From Streptomyces bungoensis (lineage in GTDB: Bacteria > Actinomycetota > Actinomycetes > Streptomycetales > Streptomycetaceae): a stretch of 64,000 nt of DNA. The notes beneath the pieces are model-generated. The model saw only the letters and a list, made by a program, of their open reading frames with translations. It was not told the origin of the DNA and did no database searches. Both the position numbers and the translations under genes were made by a program. The DNA lies in contig NZ_KQ948855.1 in assembly GCF_001514215.1 (NCBI RefSeq), positions 62,001 through 126,000 on the forward strand, written 5' to 3'. Positions 59,676-64,000 of the stretch are shown here, one piece after another; positions within the stretch are counted from its first letter, which is position 1; every line of letters begins with the position of its first letter.

Positions 59676-60326
59676 CTACGCGCTGGCGAGCGTCAGCTTG
59701 ACCGCGAACCCGAGGAAGAGCGCGCCGGCCGCCGAAGTGGCCGTCGCCGACAGCCGCCTGCGGCGCCGGAAGGCGGCGGCGAGACGGGTGCCGCCGAATA
59801 TCAGCGCGGTGAGGTAGAGGAAGCTGGCCGCCTGCGCGAAGGCGCCGAGGACGACGAAGGAGAGCGCCGGGTAGGCGTAACCCGGGTCGACGAACTGCAC
59901 GAAGAAGGCGACGAAGAACAGGATCGCCTTGGGGTTGAAGAGGCTGACGACGAGGGCCCGGCGGAAGGGCCGCTCGTACGACGCGCCGGCCGGCGCCGCC
60001 TCCTCGACGGTCTCCTCGCGCCGGGTCCGCCACATCTGCCAGGCGGCCCGCATCATCCCGACGGCCAGCCAGGTCAGGTAGCCGGCCCCGGCGTACTTCA
60101 CGATCCCGAACAGCAGGGCGTTGGCCTTGAGCAGCGAGGCGACCCCGGCGGCGGAGAGCGTCATGAGGACCGTGTCACCGCACCACACCCCGGCGGCGGC
60201 GGTGTACCCGGCCCGCACGCCGCGGCGGGCGGCCACGGACAGGACGTAGAGCGAGTTGGGGCCGGGCAGCAGGACGATGAGGACGAGTCCCGCCAGGTAG
60301 GTGGGGAGATCGATGACGCCGAACAT
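59676..60326 (-). CDS. LysE/RhtB-family amino-acid exporter
   Basis: 216 aa, six hydrophobic helices, with the family signature L-V-L-I-V-L-L-P-G-P-N-S-L-Y near residue 20 and S-L-F-N-P-K-A-I-L-F-F near 130; a cytoplasmic loop carries E-E-T-V-E-E-A-A. Exports an amino acid, LeuE-like leucine export being the closest guess. ATG 60326 is chosen as the family N-terminus M-F-G-V-I-D. A large palindrome lies about 100 bases upstream. Convergent with the acyltransferase, six bases apart. Confidence 0.87.
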   Translation of the reverse strand: MFGVIDLPTYLAGLVLIVLLPGPNSLYVLSVAARRGVRAGYTAAAGVWCGDTVLMTLSAAGVASLLKANALLFGIVKYAGAGYLTWLAVGMMRAAWQMWRTRREETVEEAAPAGASYERPFRRALVVSLFNPKAILFFVAFFVQFVDPGYAYPALSFVVLGAFAQAASFLYLTALIFGGTRLAAAFRRRRRLSATATSAAGALFLGFAVKLTLASA

Positions 60327-60423
60327 GGGATGGAGTGTCGCACGGGGGTACGACACTCCGGCCCGCCCGGGTCAGCCGTCACCGCGCTCCACGAGCGTGA
60401 CCGGGCCCGCGCCGATTCCGCCC

Positions 60424-60448
60424 GTGATCACTCGTACGAGGTGATCAC
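60424..60448. repeat. 25-bp near-perfect palindrome GTGATCAC-TCGTACGA-G-GTGATCAC
   Basis: Two copies of the self-complementary GTGATCAC flank the self-complementary TCGTACGA, with one extra G. It starts five bases beyond the mutase stop and about 100 bases upstream of the LysE start. Too A+T-rich for the usual local terminators; an operator for lysE or a terminator are both possible. Confidence 0.6.
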
Positions 60449-60453
60449 CCCGC

Positions 60454-62034
60454 TCAGAACGCGTCCGCCGGCACATGGCTCCCCCAGATCTCCCGGAGGG
60501 CGTCGCACACCTCCCCCACCGTCGCCCTGGCCCGCAGGGCCTTCTTCATCGGGTACAGGACGTTGTCCTCGCCCTCCGCCGCCTTCTTCAGGGCGTCCAG
60601 GGCCGTGTCCACCGCCCGCCGGTCCCGCTCGGCCCGCAGCTTCCGCAGCCGCTCCGCCTGCCGGGCCTCGATCGCCGGGTCCACGCGCAGGGGCTCGTAG
60701 GGCTCCTCCTCGTCGAGCCGGAAGCGGTTGACGCCGACGACCACCCGCTCGCCGGAGTCGGTCTCCTGGGCGATGCGGTAGGCGTTGCGTTCGATCTCCT
60801 CCTTCTGGAAGCCGCGCTCGATCGCGGCCACCGCGCCGCCGAGGTCCTCGATCCCGCGCATGAGGTCCAGGGCGGCCCGCTCGATGTCGTCCGTCATGCG
60901 CTCCACCGCGTAGGAGCCCGCGAAGGGGTCGACGGTGGCCGTCACGTCCGTCTCGTGGGCCAGCACCTGCTGCGTGCGCAGGGCCAGCCGCGCACTCTTG
61001 TCCGTGGGCAGCGCGATCGCCTCGTCGAAGGAGTTGGTGTGCAGGGACTGGGTGCCGCCGAGCACGGCGGCCAGGGCCTGGACCGCCACCCGGACCAGGT
61101 TCAGCTCCGGCTGCTGGGCCGTCAGCTGGACGCCCGCCGTCTGGGTGTGGAAGCGCAGCATCAGCGACTTGGGGTTGCGCGCGCCGAACTCCTCCTTCAT
61201 CACGCGGGCCCAGATCCGCCGCGCCGCGCGGAACTTGGCCACCTCCTCCAGCAGCGTCGTACGGGCGACGAAGAAGAAGGACAGGCGGGGCGCGAAGCCG
61301 TCGACGTCCATGCCGGCCGCGACCGCCGTACGCACGTACTCGATGCCGTCCGCGAGGGTGAAGGCGATCTCCTGCGCGGGCGAGGCGCCGGCCTCGGCCA
61401 TGTGGTAGCCGGAGATCGAGATGGTGTTCCACCTCGGGATCTCGGCGCTGCAGTACTTGAAGATGTCGGCGGTCAGCCGCAGGGAGGGCTTCGGCGGGAA
61501 GATGTACGTCCCGCGCGCGATGTACTCCTTCAGCACGTCGTTCTGGATCGTGCCGGTCAGCCGGTCGGCGCCGATGCCCTGCTCCTCCGCCACCAGCTGG
61601 TAGAGGAGCAGCAGCAGGGCCGCCGGGGCGTTGATGGTCATCGAGGTGGAGACCTGGTCCAGCGGGATGCCGTCGAACAGCACCCGCATGTCGTCGACGG
61701 AGTCGATCGCGACGCCCACCTTGCCGACCTCGCCGTGGGCGAGGGGCGCGTCGGAGTCGTGGCCCATCTGGGTCGGCAGGTCGAAGGCGACGGACAGGCC
61801 GGTGGTGCCCTGGGCGATCAGCTGCCGGTAGCGGGCGTTGGACTCGGCGGCCGTGCCGAAGCCGGCGTACTGGCGCATGGTCCAGGGGCGGCCGGTGTAC
61901 ATCGTCGGGTAGACGCCCCGCGTGTAGGGGTACGCGCCCGGTTCGCCCAGTTTCCCCGCCGGGTCCCAGCCGGTCAGGTCGCTCGGCCCGTAGACCGGCT
62001 CGATCGGCAGCCCCGACTCCGACTCATGCGCCAT
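60454..62034 (-). CDS. Acyl-CoA mutase large subunit without B12 domain
   Basis: 526 aa methylmalonyl-CoA mutase-family TIM barrel. Motifs: [50 protein letters not shown] and [10 protein letters not shown]. The Arg in I-A-R-G-T-Y is at the position used by methylmalonyl-CoA mutase for the substrate carboxylate; isobutyryl-CoA mutases differ there. The protein ends after the barrel, so adenosylcobalamin must be bound by a separate small subunit, not encoded in this window. Known streptomycete mutases of this layout include IcmA. Substrate remains open. ATG 62034. Confidence 0.85.
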   Translation of the reverse strand: MAHESESGLPIEPVYGPSDLTGWDPAGKLGEPGAYPYTRGVYPTMYTGRPWTMRQYAGFGTAAESNARYRQLIAQGTTGLSVAFDLPTQMGHDSDAPLAHGEVGKVGVAIDSVDDMRVLFDGIPLDQVSTSMTINAPAALLLLLYQLVAEEQGIGADRLTGTIQNDVLKEYIARGTYIFPPKPSLRLTADIFKYCSAEIPRWNTISISGYHMAEAGASPAQEIAFTLADGIEYVRTAVAAGMDVDGFAPRLSFFFVARTTLLEEVAKFRAARRIWARVMKEEFGARNPKSLMLRFHTQTAGVQLTAQQPELNLVRVAVQALAAVLGGTQSLHTNSFDEAIALPTDKSARLALRTQQVLAHETDVTATVDPFAGSYAVERMTDDIERAALDLMRGIEDLGGAVAAIERGFQKEEIERNAYRIAQETDSGERVVVGVNRFRLDEEEPYEPLRVDPAIEARQAERLRKLRAERDRRAVDTALDALKKAAEGEDNVLYPMKKALRARATVGEVCDALREIWGSHVPADAF

Positions 62035-62114
62035 CGATGCCTCCGCAGTCCGTTTCGTCCCTCCTCACCATGCCCCGTAGTTCGGCGGCGGTCACGTGGG
62101 GAAGCATCCCGGGC

Positions 62115-63011
62115 ATGAGGATCCCGGGGAGATCTGCCGCCGTACGCGCCGCTGCGGCCGTACGCACCTCTGCCGTCGCACGTGGCTCCGCCGCCATACG
62201 CGCCTCCACCGCCCTGCTCGCCTGCGTCGCCGCCCTGGCCGCGCTGTGCGGCTGCACCGTGCGGCCGCCGGGCGGCGACGACGGGCGCCACTCGCCGGTG
62301 CACATCCGGCTGCCGGGCGCCACGACGGATCCGGCGCCCACCCGGGCGGCGCCGCGGACGCCCGGCCCCGGGACGGCGGGCGACGTCCTGTGGCGGCGCG
62401 GGAACAGCGGCTCGGGCGTGCGCGAGCTGCAGGCCCGGCTCCGCCAGGTCGACTGGCTCTTCGACGGGCCGACGGGCTTCTACGACGATCTGACCGAGCG
62501 GGCCGTCAGCGGCTTCCAGGGCAGGCGCGGGCTGCCGCGGACCGGTCGGGTGGACCCTGTCACCTGGCAGCGGCTGCTGGCGATGACGCACCCGCCGGGC
62601 AAGTGGGAGCTGTACCTGATGGGCGGCCAGCCGGCCGGGGCACCCGACCCGCGCTGTCTGACCGGGCGGGTGCTCTGCGTCGACAAGACCAGCCGCACCC
62701 TGCGCTGGATGATCGACGGGCGGACCGTGTCGACGACGGCGGTGCGGTTCGGCTCGCAGTACTCCCCCACCCGCGAGGGCGTGTTCCACATCTACTGGAA
62801 GTCACGGCACCATGTGTCGACGCTCTACGACTCCCCGATGCCGTACGCGATGTTCTTCAGCGGCGGCCAGGCGGTGCACTACTCGTACGACTTCGCGGCC
62901 CGGGGGTACGCGGGCGGCTCGCACGGGTGCGTCAACGTACGGGACGAGGCGGCGATCGCGGCGCTGTTCGCACAGGTGAGGATCGGCGACGAGGTCGTCG
63001 TGTACCGGTGA
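62115..63011 (+). CDS. L,D-transpeptidase lipoprotein with peptidoglycan-binding domain
   Basis: 298 aa from ATG 62115. Basic/Ala-rich n-region, hydrophobic core and lipobox-like A-L-C-G-C near residue 46, so membrane-anchored outside. Peptidoglycan-binding type 1 domain (about 100-160: S-G-S-G-V-R-E-L-Q-A-R-L ... A-V-S-G-F-Q-G-R-R-G-L). YkuD catalytic domain (about 165-298) with the active-site motif G-S-H-G-C-V-N-V, Cys near 270, and upstream His in A-V-H-Y. Forms 3-3 peptidoglycan cross-links or attaches proteins to the wall. Further upstream starts (62037) exist but give an implausibly long leader. Divergent from the mutase. Confidence 0.87.
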   Translation: MRIPGRSAAVRAAAAVRTSAVARGSAAIRASTALLACVAALAALCGCTVRPPGGDDGRHSPVHIRLPGATTDPAPTRAAPRTPGPGTAGDVLWRRGNSGSGVRELQARLRQVDWLFDGPTGFYDDLTERAVSGFQGRRGLPRTGRVDPVTWQRLLAMTHPPGKWELYLMGGQPAGAPDPRCLTGRVLCVDKTSRTLRWMIDGRTVSTTAVRFGSQYSPTREGVFHIYWKSRHHVSTLYDSPMPYAMFFSGGQAVHYSYDFAARGYAGGSHGCVNVRDEAAIAALFAQVRIGDEVVVYR

Positions 63012-63018
63012 GATGCGG

Positions 63019-63057
63019 GGCGCGGGCGGGACCGGGGGAACGTGTCCCGCCCGCGCC
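63019..63057 (+). terminator. Terminator after the L,D-transpeptidase gene
   Basis: Perfect 14-bp stem GGCGCGGGCGGGAC (63019-63032) with 63044-63057, 11-base loop, eight bases after the stop. Confidence 0.8.
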
Positions 63058-63164
63058 AGGTGCACGAGCCGTAGGTACGGGGGGAACCCCGGCTCAGTGC
63101 GACGGCCGATGACCAGTCGGCTCACTCAGTACTGCGCGGCGGGGCCCAGAAATGTCACACCTCT

Positions 63165-63182
63165 CGCGAAGAAATTTTCGCG
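63165..63182. repeat. Inverted repeat CGCGAA-GAAATT-TTCGCG
   Basis: Six-base arms around an A+T-rich centre in an unusually A+T-rich island between two convergent genes. Possible terminator or protein-binding site. Confidence 0.35.
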
Positions 63183-63231
63183 CCACACGAAAGTGCAGGT
63201 CAGAGGGGTGAAGCCGGGGGCGTGCGCCGGT

Positions 63232-64000
63232 TCAGAGAGTGGTGTAAGACGGGCTCGGCGAGGGCATCGGCGCTCTCGCCCCGCGTCCCCGGGCCGGCGG
63301 GGCGAGGCGTGTGGGGGCGGGGGAGGTCACGCCGTCGGGGCGGTGACCGCCGGAGCCGTGTCCCCGGCCCCCGCCGTGGCCCTGGCCCTTGCCTTCGCCC
63401 AGGCCTCGGTGGGTGTCGTCGTCACCGCCCTGGCCGTTTCCCGTCCCCTTGCCCTTGCCCTTGCCGCCGGTGCCGTTGCCGTTTCCGGTGCCGGTGCTCT
63501 TGCCGCCACCGTTGCCGCCGCCGTTGGCGCCGCCGCTGTTGCCCTGGCCGCCGGTGCCGTTGCCGGTGCCGTTGCCGTTGCCGTTGCCGCCGCCGTTGCC
63601 GTTCTGGCCGCCGGCGGTGTACCGGCCCGCCAGGACGGACTTGCAGTACGCGGTGACCCGCGCGGGGCCGCCCGCCAGGCCCTCCAGGGCCTGCCTGCGG
63701 CCGGCGCCCAGCTCCTTGCCGTCCCGGATGTCGCGGCAGGCGGCGCCGGCCTCCTGCCACCAGGCGCCGGGGGTTCCGGCGGGGGCGCCGGGAGTGGTGC
63801 CCGGACGTGTGCCGGGGGCGTGGCCGGAGGGGCCGCCGCCCGGCGTTCCGCCGGTGCCGGGCGTGCCGGCGCCGGGGGCGAGGCCTTCGGGGGCCGGCGC
63901 AGAGGGGGAGGTGAGCGGATGGGCGGGGGTGTGGCCGGCGGAGACGGAGGCGGCCGGCGCGGGGCGTTCGTCGTGGAACGGCACCGGCAGCACCCCGCCG
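63232..64000 (-). CDS. Gly/Asn/Pro-rich protein, C-terminal part (5' end outside the window)
   Basis: At least 255 codons are open to the right edge; an internal GTG at 63993 is not a convincing start (L-P-V-P-F-H-D-E-R-P reads as mid-protein). The visible part has a Pro/Gly/Ala linker, a short helical block with two cysteines (A-W-W-Q-E-A-G-A-A-C-R-D-I-R-D ... V-T-A-Y-C-K-S-V-L-A-G-R-Y) and then ~90 residues of G-N-G-G-G-N-G-N and G-K-G-K-G repeats (63440-63610). Such Gly-rich tails are usual for exported or wall-embedded actinobacterial proteins. Family not recognised. Confidence 0.6.
   Translation of the reverse strand, partial: GGVLPVPFHDERPAPAASVSAGHTPAHPLTSPSAPAPEGLAPGAGTPGTGGTPGGGPSGHAPGTRPGTTPGAPAGTPGAWWQEAGAACRDIRDGKELGAGRRQALEGLAGGPARVTAYCKSVLAGRYTAGGQNGNGGGNGNGNGTGNGTGGQGNSGGANGGGNGGGKSTGTGNGNGTGGKGKGKGTGNGQGGDDDTHRGLGEGKGQGHGGGRGHGSGGHRPDGVTSPAPTRLAPPARGRGARAPMPSPSPSYTTL

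Noticed and set aside
63440..63610. CRISPR-like repeat array
   Set aside because: The periodicity comes from Gly/Asn codons of a low-complexity protein tail; there are no constant-length repeats with unique spacers.

Overview
The window is high-GC actinobacterial chromosome with nearly wall-to-wall coding, frequent GTG starts and many transcripts that appear leaderless. Gene content (afsQ1/afsQ2/sigQ, acyl-CoA carboxylase with an epsilon subunit, WhiJ-type XRE plus DUF397 genes, a poly-nonulosonic acid wall-polymer locus) points to Streptomyces core chromosome. The order resembles the S. coelicolor chromosome around SCO4932 down to about SCO4867 as I remember it. Parts also match the order birA-accD5-accE5-maf-accA3 ... 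lpdA-amidohydrolases-deoD-pmmB-add-deoA-cdd of Mycobacterium tuberculosis. I saw no rRNA, tRNA, IS element, integrase or CRISPR array.

Layout. 1-5.3 kb: 5' part of hutH, a GAF-GGDEF protein, a crotonase, an Ala/Pro-rich membrane protein and a class III adenylyl cyclase. 5.4-11.9 kb: biotin/propionyl-CoA carboxylase block (birA, pccB, pccE, maf, accA2). 12-23.6 kb: DeoR-family regulator, LpdA-like reductase, purine nucleoside phosphorylase, pentose/hexose phosphomutase, deoxyribose-phosphate aldolase, a catalytic plus a non-catalytic aldehyde dehydrogenase, and a uridine-kinase-like protein. 23.7-27.7 kb: sigQ divergent from afsQ1-afsQ2-lipoprotein. 27.7-36.2 kb: small membrane/secreted proteins, adenosine deaminase, LysR/MFS pair, ECF sigma factor with a SnoaL-like tail, STAS protein, AEC permease. 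36.2-44.8 kb: nucleoside uptake and catabolism (ABC ATPase, two permeases, cdd, deoA; then bmpA and an M20 amidohydrolase). 45-51.2 kb: more variable genes (Rpn-like nuclease, HATPase/XRE/DUF397, nucleotidyltransferase, TetR plus a glycosidase-like protein). 51.2-59.7 kb: nonulosonic acid (probably Kdn/teichulosonic acid) polymer synthesis on both strands. 59.7-64 kb: LysE exporter, acyl-CoA mutase large subunit, L,D-transpeptidase and the 3' part of a Gly/Asn-rich protein.

How it works together. The most notable signal is a 12-14 bp palindrome (core CTACGCGCGTAG) placed in the core promoter of five separate transcription units: deoD-phosphomutase, deoC-ALDH pair, add, ABC-cdd-deoA, and bmpA. 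These units encode a complete route: nucleoside capture and import, deamination, phosphorolysis, phosphopentose isomerisation, aldol cleavage and acetaldehyde oxidation. This looks like one repressor regulon; its regulator is not obvious in the window. The ATPase gene of the importer has no ATG/GTG/TTG in a usable place and appears to start at ATC behind an excellent Shine-Dalgarno sequence.

The second coherent system is the wall-polymer locus: NeuB-type synthase lacking the SAF domain, NeuA-type CMP-transferase fused to a HAD phosphatase, several polysialyltransferase-like enzymes, a GT2 glycosyltransferase and a membrane O-acyltransferase.
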